A stretch of DNA of 33,220 nucleotides from Microcaldota archaeon (GCA_029557835.1 JAKQHW010000016.1:1-33220); one strand, 5' to 3'. Shown: positions 8,120-15,210, numbered from the stretch's first letter. The notes: generated by a model from the sequence alone, not told the origin. Numbers and translations: made by a program.

Positions 8120-8192
8120 CTCCTTTTTACCCGGGGCTATTGGCTAGGGCCGAACCGGGGCTTTGCCGGAGTGGGGCGGGTAAAAAAAGGAG
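8120..8192. repeat. Long inverted repeat, 14-nt arms
   Basis: CTCCTTTTTACCCG (8120-8133) and CGGGTAAAAAAAGGAG (8177-8192) are complementary apart from two extra A bases, and enclose 43 nt. On the minus strand the right arm gives a T7 tract that could terminate transcription coming from tRNA-Ser. Confidence 0.6.
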
Positions 8193-8276
8193 TAAGTACA
8201 AAGCGTTTCAAGGCGAAGTTGATGGGGAATCAGAAAATCGGGGGAGGGTCAGAAAGATAGAAGAAAATGGGGCAAT

Positions 8277-8296
8277 AGTTTCGCCGAGGCGAAACT
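8277..8296. repeat. Inverted repeat 1 of the tRNA-Ser trailer cluster
   Basis: AGTTTCGCC and GGCGAAACT are perfectly complementary over 9 nt, separated by GA. In RNA the central pairs would open to form a loop of about six bases. Confidence 0.65.
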
Positions 8297-8299
8297 GTG

Positions 8300-8326
8300 C
8301 GCATTTTTCCAGCAGGAAAAATAGCG
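8300..8326. repeat. Inverted repeat 2 of the tRNA-Ser trailer cluster
   Basis: ATTTTTCC (8303-8310) and GGAAAAAT (8315-8322) enclose AGCA. The stem extends through CGC and GCG on the outside, past a single bulged A. Confidence 0.65.
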
Positions 8327-8345
8327 AGGGGGTTGTTACCCCCTC
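8326..8345. repeat. Inverted repeat 3 of the tRNA-Ser trailer cluster
   Basis: GAGGGGGT and ACCCCCTC form a perfect 8-bp stem closed by TGTT. Its right arm overlaps the left arm of inverted repeat 4, so the two hairpins exclude each other. Confidence 0.65.
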
Positions 8346-8365
8346 CGCGTTTTCTCTCGCGGAGG
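8342..8365. repeat. Inverted repeat 4, includes the 3' end of tRNA-Ser
   Basis: CCTCCGCG (8342-8349) and CGCGGAGG (8358-8365) are perfect 8-nt complements with an 8-nt spacer. The right arm is the 3' acceptor strand of tRNA-Ser, so the left arm repeats the tRNA's own 5' acceptor strand GCGGAGG in the trailer and could compete with acceptor-stem pairing before processing. Confidence 0.65.
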
Positions 8366-8440
8366 AGGAGATTTGAACTCCTAATCCCGTGAGGGACATG
8401 CTTTCCAGGCATGCGCACTACCAGGTTATGCGACCTCCGC
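8358..8440 (-). tRNA. tRNA-Ser, anticodon GGA
   Basis: On the minus strand the sequence folds as a class II tRNA. Acceptor GCGGAGG pairs with CCTCCGC, followed by the G73 discriminator usual for serine. The D stem is GCAT/GTGC with loop AACCTGGTA, and the anticodon stem is CATGC/GCATG with loop CTGGAAA. The anticodon GGA (8404-8406) reads UCC and UCU. A 14-nt variable arm (TCCC...GGGA) and T stem AGGAG/CTCCT with loop TTCAAAT complete it. No CCA is encoded and there is no intron. The gene sits between cbf5 and the uS13 promoter. Confidence 0.95.
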
Positions 8441-8444
8441 TCTG

Positions 8445-8466
8445 CTTTTTGCCGTGATGCAAAAAG
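8445..8466 (-). repeat. Inverted repeat between cbf5 and tRNA-Ser
   Basis: CTTTTTGC (8445-8452) and GCAAAAAG (8459-8466) enclose 6 nt just before the tRNA 5' end. Read from cbf5, a CTCTTTTT run stands at the start of the stem, so it may end cbf5 transcription or lie in the tRNA leader. Confidence 0.5.
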
Positions 8467-8494
8467 AGGGATAGTATAGGGTTGCGTTTCGCTT

Positions 8495-9364
8495 TTATTC
8501 TTTTGCCTTGGTTGCGTGCACCCTCTCTATGTATGCGACGTAGCCGTGCGTCCTTTCCTTTATTTTGCGGGCGGGGAATATTGTCTTTCCCATCCCTATG
8601 AATCTGTCGCCGCAATAGATTTTGACTGTTTCCTCCTTCCTGATGGAATCGTCCAGGGATTCCACCCCCGGCGCTGCGAGCTGCGCACCGTGCATTATCG
8701 CCTCCGCGGCCTGCGGCTTCACGAAGATTTTTTTCGCGTCTATGAGTTCCTCTGGGGGGTGGAGCATGCCGAGGAGGGGGGCGGGGTTGCCCTTTTCCCT
8801 GTATGCATACAAGGCGTCGGAGAAATCCTGGAGGGCCACAGCCTGGTTTTCGGATATGTTGCCGACGGAAACGCGGCGGAGCTCCTCCATCCTTGAGCCG
8901 CCGGTAAACTTTCCCATGTCCGAGCAGAGGGTGCGGATGTAGGTGCCCGCGTCCACGTCCGCATAAAATAGCACTTTTTTCCCTTCGCGCTCCAGGATGC
9001 GGAGCTCGTGGACTGTGCGCCTGCGCGGCACTTTGCGGACTGCGGAGATTTTGGGGGGCGTCTGGGTGATGATGCCGCGGAATTTGGAGAACAGGGATTC
9101 GAGCCCTGCATCCGAAAGCTCGTTCCTGAAGCGGGCGATGCACACGTATGCCTTGCGCCTGCCCGCGATGTAGCGGAGGAGCTTGGTGGCGCGGCCCAGG
9201 GCGATGGGAAGGACGCCGGACACGTTGGGGTCCAGGGTGCCCGCATGGCCGGCCCGGGAGACGCCCGCGAGCGCCTTCACCCATGAGGTGACCTCGTGGG
9301 AGGCGGGGCCGCACGGCTTGTCGATTATGATGATGGAATCGCTGAGTGGCGGTTGAAGGTCCAT
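8495..9364 (-). CDS. cbf5: Cbf5, H/ACA RNP pseudouridine synthase
   Basis: Cbf5 is the catalytic subunit of archaeal H/ACA ribonucleoproteins and also modifies tRNA U55. The TruB-type catalytic domain has IIIIDKPCGPASHEV near residues 11-25 and the catalytic aspartate D45 in GHAGTLDPNVSGVLP. The C-terminal part (about 210-285) is a PUA domain ending VKIYCGDRFIGMGKTIFPARKIKERTHGYVA, positions 225-275. At 289 residues it is shorter than the usual 330-340, because the N-terminal extension that packs on the PUA domain is largely missing. A TATA-like box about 33 nt upstream suggests it can be transcribed alone. Confidence 0.93.
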   Translation of the reverse strand: MDLQPPLSDSIIIIDKPCGPASHEVTSWVKALAGVSRAGHAGTLDPNVSGVLPIALGRATKLLRYIAGRRKAYVCIARFRNELSDAGLESLFSKFRGIITQTPPKISAVRKVPRRRTVHELRILEREGKKVLFYADVDAGTYIRTLCSDMGKFTGGSRMEELRRVSVGNISENQAVALQDFSDALYAYREKGNPAPLLGMLHPPEELIDAKKIFVKPQAAEAIMHGAQLAAPGVESLDDSIRKEETVKIYCGDRFIGMGKTIFPARKIKERTHGYVAYIERVHATKAKE

Positions 9365-9393
9365 GGGATTCGAATAAGAAATGCCGGGGTAGG

Positions 9394-9402
9394 TTTAAAA
9401 AA
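9394..9402 (-). promoter_or_regulatory. TATA-like box before cbf5
   Basis: TTTTTTAAA on the minus strand lies in the 43-nt gap between the 9408 gene and cbf5, centred about 33 nt before the ATG at 9364. The gap is long for this operon. Confidence 0.45.
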
Positions 9403-9407
9403 CGAGG

Positions 9408-9869
9408 TCAGCGCCTGGCCCGGAGGGATGCCTGGTTGGAGATGGCGTCTGCCATCCTGCGCATGCCGCAAACCTTGGCGCCAATCGGCTCTTCGGGAGA
9501 AAGGAACTTGTTAAGGAAGGAACGGACGCCGTCCCGGCTCCAGCCCTCGGAGATTGCCCTTTCGTGCAGGCGCTCGATTATGAATTTGAGGGGGCGGGAA
9601 GCCCTTTCCTGGAGCTCGCGGTCCCCTATCTTAAGAAAGGAATTGAATGCCACCGGAAGCAGGTATCCTGCCTCGGATTCGGATATTGCGCCGCGGCCCG
9701 CGCGCCTGGCAAGCCCGGCTATGACCCTGAACTCGAGCGGCTGGGACCTGTTGGGGGGCGGGGGGGCGCTTGCCCTCTTCGAGGCGCCATGGAGGAGCGC
9801 CTCCAGCATCATGCCGTCGACATCAATTTCCATGGACCGGGCTGGGGGGTCGGAATCTCCAAACTCCAT
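9408..9869 (-). CDS. Unrecognised 153-residue protein in the ribosomal operon
   Basis: I do not recognise this protein. It begins acidic (MEFGDSDPPARSMEIDVDG), then has a predicted helical body from about residue 20, with several Arg/Ala-rich helices and the stretch RPLKFIIERLHERAISEGWS near 90-110. No membrane segment, signal peptide or metal-binding cysteine set is visible (a single Cys near 134). It starts 9 nt after eL14, so it belongs to the operon, in a place that usually leads directly into Cbf5. Codon use matches the neighbours. A role in ribosome or H/ACA RNP assembly is only a guess from context. Confidence 0.75.
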   Translation of the reverse strand: MEFGDSDPPARSMEIDVDGMMLEALLHGASKRASAPPPPNRSQPLEFRVIAGLARRAGRGAISESEAGYLLPVAFNSFLKIGDRELQERASRPLKFIIERLHERAISEGWSRDGVRSFLNKFLSPEEPIGAKVCGMRRMADAISNQASLRARR

Positions 9870-9878
9870 AAAAAGCCC

Positions 9879-10043
9879 CTATGCGCACGGCTCGAGGTGG
9901 GAGATGTTCGCCTTCCTCTCCTTTCCTTTCGCGCCCTTGACCATCACGTAGTTGTCGTCTATGACCTTGGTGATGGTCACCTGCTCGCCCGCGTTCCTGC
10001 CAAGCTTCAGTATGCAAACCCTTCCCTTCTCAATCGCTGCCAT
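9879..10043 (-). CDS. rpl14e: Ribosomal protein eL14 (short KOW-type)
   Basis: This 54-residue product reads MAAIEKGRVCILKLGRNAGE, then QVTITKVIDDNYVMVKG and ends NISHLEPCA. It is a single KOW/SH3-like barrel with the family marks IEKGRVCIL, VIDDNYV and the terminal HLEP. Archaeal eL14 is usually about 75-95 residues, so this copy is the bare barrel. It sits after cmk, as in many archaea. It is short enough to be missed by length-filtered gene calling. Confidence 0.9.
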   Translation of the reverse strand: MAAIEKGRVCILKLGRNAGEQVTITKVIDDNYVMVKGAKGKERKANISHLEPCA

Positions 10044-10054
10044 GCAAATGCACC

Positions 10055-10576
10055 TCAAATCTCCTCGAATTTCTTCCTTATCGCGACGAGCGCTATCTCA
10101 ACCATCTGCCCGGGCGCGTATGATTCCGAGCTCAGGGCGAGGTCGAACGTGCTCGTGTCTGTTATGTCTATCCGGTAAATGTCCTTATATCTCCGTATGT
10201 TATTGGAGTCGCGCTCGCGGATGTGCGCAAGCGCCTGCCTCAGCGGCATGGAGTCGCGGTCCGCAACCCTCTCGGCGCGGGTGCGCTCCGGGGCGAATAT
10301 GTGGATGCGGAAGTCCGCCGCAAGCATCCACGGGCCGAGCCAGGTGGTGACCACGCAGTCGCCCTTCCCCGCCTCCTGCTTCAGGAAGGCGTCGAACTTC
10401 TGATCTATGGAATGGTCGGATTCGGCCCTCTTCTGGAACTCCAGGAGGGGGACGCCCGCCTTCTTGGCGAGGTCCTTGAAGGTTGGGGAGACTATCCTGT
10501 GCCCAAGCCTCCTCGCGAGGAGCTCGCCGAAAGTGTTTTTTCCGCTGCCCGTGAGGCCGGAGACCGCGATTATCAT
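10055..10576 (-). CDS. cmk: Archaeal-type cytidylate kinase
   Basis: The enzyme phosphorylates CMP or dCMP with ATP. The 173 residues begin with the P-loop MIIAVSGLTGSGKN (G7-x-x-G-x-G-K13), then have STFKDLAKKAG and a DRDSMPLRQALAHIRERDSNNIRRYKDIY lid region (positions about 108-136), where the RERDSNNIRRYKDIY portion is typical of archaeal Cmk. A longer open frame extends upstream, but it overlaps eL34. The ATG at 10576 shares an ATGA with the eL34 stop. Confidence 0.92.
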   Translation of the reverse strand: MIIAVSGLTGSGKNTFGELLARRLGHRIVSPTFKDLAKKAGVPLLEFQKRAESDHSIDQKFDAFLKQEAGKGDCVVTTWLGPWMLAADFRIHIFAPERTRAERVADRDSMPLRQALAHIRERDSNNIRRYKDIYRIDITDTSTFDLALSSESYAPGQMVEIALVAIRKKFEEI

Positions 10577-10887
10577 AGCACGAGGCCCTGCACGTATTTC
10601 CTGAGGACTATGTCCACATCTTCCATGCTCTTGCCCTTCTCGCGCACCCTCTGGGCCTCCACGAGGACCTTTGAGCCGCACCTGTGGCAGAGGTTGCCCG
10701 CGAACTTGCGCGTGGGCCTGCGGGAGCTCTTGGCGCCTTCACCTATGCCCTGGAGCGCGGAGCCGCAGAGCGCGCAGGATGCCTTCGGCTTCTTGAGCCT
10801 GCGCTTGTAGTATTCCCTGCTCTCTCCGGAGGGGACCCTCCGCTTGAGCTTGCGGATTGCTGTTGATCTATCCTTTCTTTTTGTCAT
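10573..10887 (-). CDS. rpl34e: Ribosomal protein eL34
   Basis: This is a 104-residue large-subunit protein with two CxxC pairs, C38/C41 (SCALCG) and C67/C70 (CHRCG), which form a zinc site, and the RRPTRKFAGNLC segment typical of eL34. The start ATG at 10887 follows GGGTG. It overlaps the 3' end of the EMC3-like gene by 20 nt and shares ATGA with cmk. A GTG at 10896 is a less likely start. Confidence 0.94.
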   Translation of the reverse strand: MTKRKDRSTAIRKLKRRVPSGESREYYKRRLKKPKASCALCGSALQGIGEGAKSSRRPTRKFAGNLCHRCGSKVLVEAQRVREKGKSMEDVDIVLRKYVQGLVL

Positions 10888-11704
10888 TTTTAACACCCTT
10901 CATCTTTTTCATGGCGAACGAGAAGGCCACGCCGGACAGGAGGGACACCAGTATGAACCACGGTGCCGCGCCGTAGACGATTGCCTGCGTATCCAGCCCG
11001 GGTATGGTGAATGGGAGCGGAACCATGAACCATGTGCCGGAATCTGCCTTCCCGGTTGCGCTGTATGCGGTCTCGGGCGCCTGCACGCACACCTCGACAA
11101 CATCATTTTGCGCGTAAATGTTTTTATCGGTTGTCATGTTTATGGGGACCCCGGAAAAGGAGGTGTGGGGGGGTATTTCGCTCCTCTCCCCGCATATTAC
11201 CTCTATTGTCCGCATCCCGGTTTCCTGGCCCGTGAGCTTGTTCCATATGACGGTTATTATGTCGCCCTCGTTGCGGAAATGGACGGTTGCGGTCAGGCCG
11301 TGGGAGCCTGGGGATGTGCAGTCGATGCTGTATGAGCCGCACCATTGCCCGCCGGAGGGATAAAGCTCGAATTCCACGTCATCCTTTGTGGACGGGTCGA
11401 GGATGTTCACGACCGCCATGAAGGAGATGAAGACCAGTATGACGACCATCATCATCTTCATCTGGCCGCCCATGAGCTTGTTGAACTCCGGCATTATCTT
11501 CTCCTGCTCCGCCTGCATCTGCTCTATCCTCTTCTTGTTGCCGGACTTCATCGCGTCGAGGTAATCCTTGTTTATCTGGTTGAAGCGCTTCTGTATTTCC
11601 TTCATCTTGTCCTGGTCGACCAGGCGGGACTGTATGATGCGTATTGAGAGGGAATAGGCGAGCGCGAGCGCGGTGGCGACGAAGAAGAAAAGGCCTGTGT
11701 CCAT
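10868..11704 (-). CDS. DUF106 / EMC3-like (Oxa1 superfamily) membrane protein with large external insert
   Basis: Archaeal DUF106 proteins belong to the YidC/Oxa1/Get1/EMC3 superfamily and help insert membrane proteins; the gene is often beside secY and adk, as here. This 278-residue copy has TM1 at about 4-24, a charged coiled-coil hairpin at 28-78 (QDKMKEIQKRFNQINKDY), and TM2 at about 82-101. A third hydrophobic segment lies near 245-268, followed by a basic tail. Between TM2 and TM3 lie about 140 residues, with Cys at four or more places (QWCG, SIDC, VICGE, EVCVQ), much longer than the short loop usual in this family. It may be a secreted-side domain with disulfides. It starts 5 nt after adkA. 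Confidence 0.88.
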   Translation of the reverse strand: MDTGLFFFVATALALAYSLSIRIIQSRLVDQDKMKEIQKRFNQINKDYLDAMKSGNKKRIEQMQAEQEKIMPEFNKLMGGQMKMMMVVILVFISFMAVVNILDPSTKDDVEFELYPSGGQWCGSYSIDCTSPGSHGLTATVHFRNEGDIITVIWNKLTGQETGMRTIEVICGERSEIPPHTSFSGVPINMTTDKNIYAQNDVVEVCVQAPETAYSATGKADSGTWFMVPLPFTIPGLDTQAIVYGAAPWFILVSLLSGVAFSFAMKKMKGVKNDKKKG

Positions 11705-11709
11705 GGGGC

Positions 11710-12252
11710 TCACTCCAGCATCCCCCTGAGCTGGCGGACTGCGTCCTCCAGCTTCCCGTCGTGGTTGTATATTATGCGCGCGGGGCAGCCCCTGTGGGCG
11801 GCATACGCGGCCAGGAGGGCCTTGTTCATCAGGTCGTGTTCCCTTATCGAATCGATGGTTTCCGGGTCCCGGGCGCGGGTTGCGTCGGATTCCCTCCTCC
11901 CCATTATCTCCTCCGGGGTTGCGGTAAGCAGCACCACCGCGTCCACGTGCAGCTTCTCGAGGAGGGAGAACGGGAGGCCGGGGAGGTATCCCCTGGAAGT
12001 CTTTATGGAGCAATGGGTGTCGAGGACAACTTTCCCCCGCTCGGAAGAAAGGCGAAGGGAGACCGCCTCCTGCACCTGCTTCTGCTTCTCTACCGGCAGC
12101 TTCCGCATCTCGTCCCTGTGCGATATCCCGAATTTCTCCTTTGCAATCCCGAACATGAGGGTGCCGTAGTTGAGGAAGGCGTAGCCCGTCCCCTCTGCTC
12201 CAGCCAGAACCGAAGACTTCCCTGCGCCGGGAAGGCCCATCACGATTATCAT
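11710..12252 (-). CDS. adkA: Archaeal-type adenylate kinase AdkA
   Basis: The enzyme converts ATP and AMP into two ADP. The 180-residue product begins MIIVMGLPGAGKSSV (P-loop G6-x4-G-K-S), followed by NYGTLMFGIAKEKFG and the DEMRKL motif typical of the archaeal family. VVLDTHCSIKTSRGYLPGLP marks the AMP-binding part. I chose the ATG at 12252, 4 nt after secY, because the frame upstream would overlap secY and adds nothing family-like. Confidence 0.93.
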   Translation of the reverse strand: MIIVMGLPGAGKSSVLAGAEGTGYAFLNYGTLMFGIAKEKFGISHRDEMRKLPVEKQKQVQEAVSLRLSSERGKVVLDTHCSIKTSRGYLPGLPFSLLEKLHVDAVVLLTATPEEIMGRRESDATRARDPETIDSIREHDLMNKALLAAYAAHRGCPARIIYNHDGKLEDAVRQLRGMLE

Positions 12253-12256
12253 ATCA

Positions 12257-13672
12257 TCAACCCGAAGACAAATCCCCAAGGAACGGGACCGCGTCCAGCA
12301 GCTTCTGCCTCTTCATCTGGAGGTAGGTGCGGTAGAATATGCCTACGGTAAGCAGGATACCGGTTCCGGTACCGAGCGCACCCGTCAGGTCGGCCAGGCC
12401 CGCAAGCAGCCCCACAAGGAACGAACCGAGTATTATGAGGGGCGGGATGTATTTGGAGAGCACCTTCTCCAGGATGCGCGGGTCGCGCCTCCACCCCGGG
12501 ACCTGCATCCCGGACTGCATAAGCTGGTTGGTCATCCCCCTTGTGTCCATCCCGGACGTCTCTGCCCAGAAGATGCCGAACAGGACGGAAACCAGGGAAA
12601 GGAACAACACGTAGGTTATGGCGTGCACCCATTCCGGTATCCCGAAAATCGGGGTGGTGCCGTTCAAAAGGAAGTTCAGCTGCGCTATGGTGTTGCCCCC
12701 GTGGATGGGGCTGAAGAAATAAAGGAGCCCGTCGCGGAGCTGGCCGCTTGAGTCGACGAAACCGAAGAACGGGACTATGTTGGTGCCCCCTATGTCCAGG
12801 GTGGCGCCGGCGAGCATTCCGGAAAAGAGCTGTATGTTGAGGAGAAGCGCTGATGCGAAGATGACCGGGATGTTGGAAAGGTAGAAAAGGTTGAGCGGTA
12901 GCTTGGGCGCAATCCCGCGGGCCTGCTGGTAGGCGAGCGGAATCTCCACCTTGACCCCTTCGCAATAGCACACAACGGTGAAAACTATCAAGGTGAATAT
13001 TAGCGGAAGGAGCACGAGCAGGGCGTTGGGTATAGCTTCGGCGCCCCCTCCTGCGACCGCGCCGGTAACCCCTCCTTCCCCTATGAGGAGGGTTATCGCC
13101 CCGGCGATTATGGAGAAGGAGACACCGGCCGCGATGAAGAGCGAGATGCCGCTGCCGATCCCGTATTTGGTGACTATTTCGTCGAGGTAGAGCACTATCG
13201 CGGAACCGAGGGCTATCTGGAATATGACGAGGGCTACGAGCAGGGAGGATGCCGGGTCCACAAGGAGCACCGTGCCGTTCGTGACGAATATGGTCGCCTC
13301 CACGAGGGCGATTATGAGCGCGAGGACCTTCTGGACCTCCTGGAACTTCTTCTTGTGCTCGGGGTTCTTGGGGTCCAGAGGTATGAGCCCGGCCCCGGAA
13401 AAGAGCTGCAGGAATATGGACGCGAGCACTATGGGGCCGATGGAGGTTGTGAGCAGGGAGCCCATGCGCGAAGCGGTGATCATCTGCAGGAAGTCGAAGC
13501 CGCCGGACTGGTGCACAACCCCGAAAGCGGTGGTGTTGTACATCACGAAGAAGAGCAGCAGCGCGAGGCCGGTCCATATGAACCGCTCCTTCACGCTGGG
13601 TATCTTTGCCGGTGCCCTTATCTCCGGGAGGTAGTGGGAAATCCTGTGGAACCCGTCAAGTATCGCGCCCAT
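12257..13672 (-). CDS. secY: Protein translocase subunit SecY
   Basis: SecY is the channel of the Sec translocon in the cytoplasmic membrane. The 471 residues have about ten membrane segments. The start region is ISHYLPEIRAPAKIPSVKERF, the IPLAYQQARGIAPKLPLN stretch is a cytosolic loop, and PGWRRDPRILEKVLSKYIPP before TM9 contacts the ribosome. The N-terminal helix and the GMLAG...TLDIGG stretch are in keeping with the archaeal family. It lies 5 nt after uL15 and upstream of adkA, as in most archaea. Confidence 0.96.
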   Translation of the reverse strand: MGAILDGFHRISHYLPEIRAPAKIPSVKERFIWTGLALLLFFVMYNTTAFGVVHQSGGFDFLQMITASRMGSLLTTSIGPIVLASIFLQLFSGAGLIPLDPKNPEHKKKFQEVQKVLALIIALVEATIFVTNGTVLLVDPASSLLVALVIFQIALGSAIVLYLDEIVTKYGIGSGISLFIAAGVSFSIIAGAITLLIGEGGVTGAVAGGGAEAIPNALLVLLPLIFTLIVFTVVCYCEGVKVEIPLAYQQARGIAPKLPLNLFYLSNIPVIFASALLLNIQLFSGMLAGATLDIGGTNIVPFFGFVDSSGQLRDGLLYFFSPIHGGNTIAQLNFLLNGTTPIFGIPEWVHAITYVLFLSLVSVLFGIFWAETSGMDTRGMTNQLMQSGMQVPGWRRDPRILEKVLSKYIPPLIILGSFLVGLLAGLADLTGALGTGTGILLTVGIFYRTYLQMKRQKLLDAVPFLGDLSSG

Positions 13673-13677
13673 TCAGT

Positions 13678-14091
13678 TCACTCTATCTTTGAAAGCCCGC
13701 CCCCTGCGGCCTTGATTTTTTTCTCGGCTATCTTGCTCCAGGATAACGCTTTTAATGATATTGGGTGGCGCACCTCGCCGGAGCCCAATATCTTGCCCCT
13801 GAACTCGAAGCCCATCATCCCGCCCTCGGCCTTCAGCTTGCCGGCCTCGGCCATCGCGTTTATCTCGTAGAGGTTCATGCACGGGGTTTCGGGCCTATTG
13901 CGCGGCACGAATCCCATCACCCTGCCGTAGTCCGGGTCGTTCCGGGTCACCCAGGAGAACTTGTGCTTGTGGAGCCCGGCGTTGCCCACGCCCCCCCTGC
14001 ATCCGGAGCCCCTCTTGTTCTTTACGTTCCCGAAACCGTGGAAACGGGAGCCCCTCATCCTCACTTTTCTTTTCTGCTTCCTTTTCGGCAT
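13678..14091 (-). CDS. rpl15: Ribosomal protein uL15
   Basis: uL15 is a large-subunit assembly protein whose N-terminal arm threads between 23S rRNA helices. The 137 residues begin with the basic arm MPKRKQKRKVRMRGSRFHGF, followed by the glycine-rich KRGSGCRGGVGNAG. The C-terminal fold carries EAGKLKAEGGMMGFEFRGK, near 88-106. The gene is directly before secY and 9 nt after uL30. Confidence 0.95.
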   Translation of the reverse strand: MPKRKQKRKVRMRGSRFHGFGNVKNKRGSGCRGGVGNAGLHKHKFSWVTRNDPDYGRVMGFVPRNRPETPCMNLYEINAMAEAGKLKAEGGMMGFEFRGKILGSGEVRHPISLKALSWSKIAEKKIKAAGGGLSKIE

Positions 14092-14100
14092 ATGAGCACC

Positions 14101-14535
14101 TCACATCATCCTCTTGACGAGCGCGTCCATGTCCTCGCGCCAGCCAAGGTCGCCGCCCTGGGCCACGGGCCTCTTTATGTCCCTGAAGCCCTTGCGCGGC
14201 GGGTGGAGCCTGAAAACGCGGTCTGAGAAGTTTTCTAGCTTCTCGCCGTGCATCACCTTCTTCGCGGCCTCGGATATCTCCCCTTCCTCCATTATCTCCG
14301 AAAGCATCCTTCCTCCCTTCTCCCCCCTTTTCTTCATGAGGGCGGAGAGCGTGCCTTCGCTTATGGGCCCGAAGGCAAGGTAGTCCTTGCAGAGCTGCAG
14401 CATCCCGCGGATGGGGGGGGAATCCTCCATGACCACGCACTGGTTTGTGCGGTGGAGGTTGAGCATCTCCAGCGTCCTCCCTATCTTGGGGGTCATGTTC
14501 CTCCTTCCCCTTACCCTTACAATCGCGAGCTTCAT
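14101..14535 (-). CDS. rpl30: Ribosomal protein uL30
   Basis: This large-subunit protein contacts 5S rRNA and 23S domain II. The 144 residues begin MKLAIVRVRGRRNMTPKIGR and carry the conserved TLEMLNLHRTNQCVV, then a C-terminal archaeal extension with FRLHPPRKGFRDIKRP near 107-122. Its ATG overlaps the uS5 stop by 4 nt. Confidence 0.95.
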   Translation of the reverse strand: MKLAIVRVRGRRNMTPKIGRTLEMLNLHRTNQCVVMEDSPPIRGMLQLCKDYLAFGPISEGTLSALMKKRGEKGGRMLSEIMEEGEISEAAKKVMHGEKLENFSDRVFRLHPPRKGFRDIKRPVAQGGDLGWREDMDALVKRMM

Positions 14536-15206
14536 ATGGCCTCACCGGGTTGCGGCTTCCTCTTGTTTATAGAGTCCAGCGCCTCCACCGTGGCCATCGC
14601 GGTGTTGTACACGTTCGAGGTGGAGCCCAGGGCGGAGCTCCAGACGTCCCTGAGGCCCGCTATGGAAAGCACCTTCCTGACCACCGTGTTGGCGGCTATC
14701 CCGAGCCCCTTGGGGGCCGGCTTGAGCGTGATGGTTGTCGCGCCGTATTTTCCCGCGAGCCTCTGGGGGACCGAATGCGCGGTTCCGCACTTGCACTCCC
14801 AGCTCCCGCATCCCATCCTCACGCGGACCATGTTCTTGCGGGCGTCCCTCATCGCGTATTCCAGCGCGGGCTTGACCTCCTCGGATTTGCCCACGCCTAT
14901 GCCCACATGGCCCTTCTTGTCCCCCATAACGAGCACCGCGCGGAACTGCATCTTCCTCCCGGAGTCCGTGGACCTCTGGGTGGGGGTTATCGAAAGCGTC
15001 TCGGCCTCGAGCTCGGGGAGCAGCACGTCCACGATTTCGGGCTCCAGGATCTTTATCCCGTCATCCAGTATCTGGTCGATATTGGATATCTCGCCAGCCT
15101 TCACCCTCTTCCCTATCGAGGTGCGGGGTGTCCAGGAGGCGATGTCCAGCTGGATTACCTCCTCCTTCTTGTTTGTGCTGCTTTTTCCCCTTCTTCCTTT
15201 CGCCAT
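14532..15206 (-). CDS. rps5: Ribosomal protein uS5
   Basis: uS5 lies at the mRNA entry channel and affects decoding fidelity. The 224 residues have the S5 double-stranded-RNA-binding-like domain (RKMQFRAVLVMGDKKGHVGIGVGK region, near 82-105) and the C-terminal domain with ITLKPAPKGLGIAANTVVRK near 159-178. A Cys pair, GCGSWECKCG (near 137-146), is in the stretch where archaeal uS5 often carries cysteines. It starts 4 nt after uL18. Confidence 0.95.
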   Translation of the reverse strand: MAKGRRGKSSTNKKEEVIQLDIASWTPRTSIGKRVKAGEISNIDQILDDGIKILEPEIVDVLLPELEAETLSITPTQRSTDSGRKMQFRAVLVMGDKKGHVGIGVGKSEEVKPALEYAMRDARKNMVRVRMGCGSWECKCGTAHSVPQRLAGKYGATTITLKPAPKGLGIAANTVVRKVLSIAGLRDVWSSALGSTSNVYNTAMATVEALDSINKRKPQPGEAI

Positions 15207-15210
15207 TTTA

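Larger units (their letters stand above)
8067..8357. other. Non-coding spacer with clustered inverted repeats
   Basis: This stretch lies between the uS13 promoter and the 3' end of tRNA-Ser. Open frames here look like chance: their compositions are unlike the neighbours and one runs into the tRNA. Five inverted repeats occupy the spacer (8120-8192, 8277-8296, 8300-8326, 8326-8345, 8342-8365). It could be a structured tRNA trailer, a small RNA or decayed sequence. Confidence 0.6.

Noticed and set aside
8190-8280. C/D-box small RNA in the spacer
   Set aside because: CTGA-like D boxes occur on the minus strand but no matching RTGATGA C box at proper spacing was seen on either strand.
8074-8376. 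Plus-strand open frame of about 100 codons upstream of the tRNA
   Set aside because: It runs into the tRNA-Ser gene and across the hairpins, has no promoter or Shine-Dalgarno sequence, and its composition is unlike a protein.
8120-8466. CRISPR array or integration site at tRNA-Ser
   Set aside because: The repeats are unlike one another in sequence and no spacer pattern, integrase or full direct repeat of the tRNA 3' end is present.
11705-12013. Longer N-terminus for the EMC3-like protein
   Set aside because: The extra 100 or so residues overlap adkA in another frame and are Pro/Arg-rich shadow sequence.
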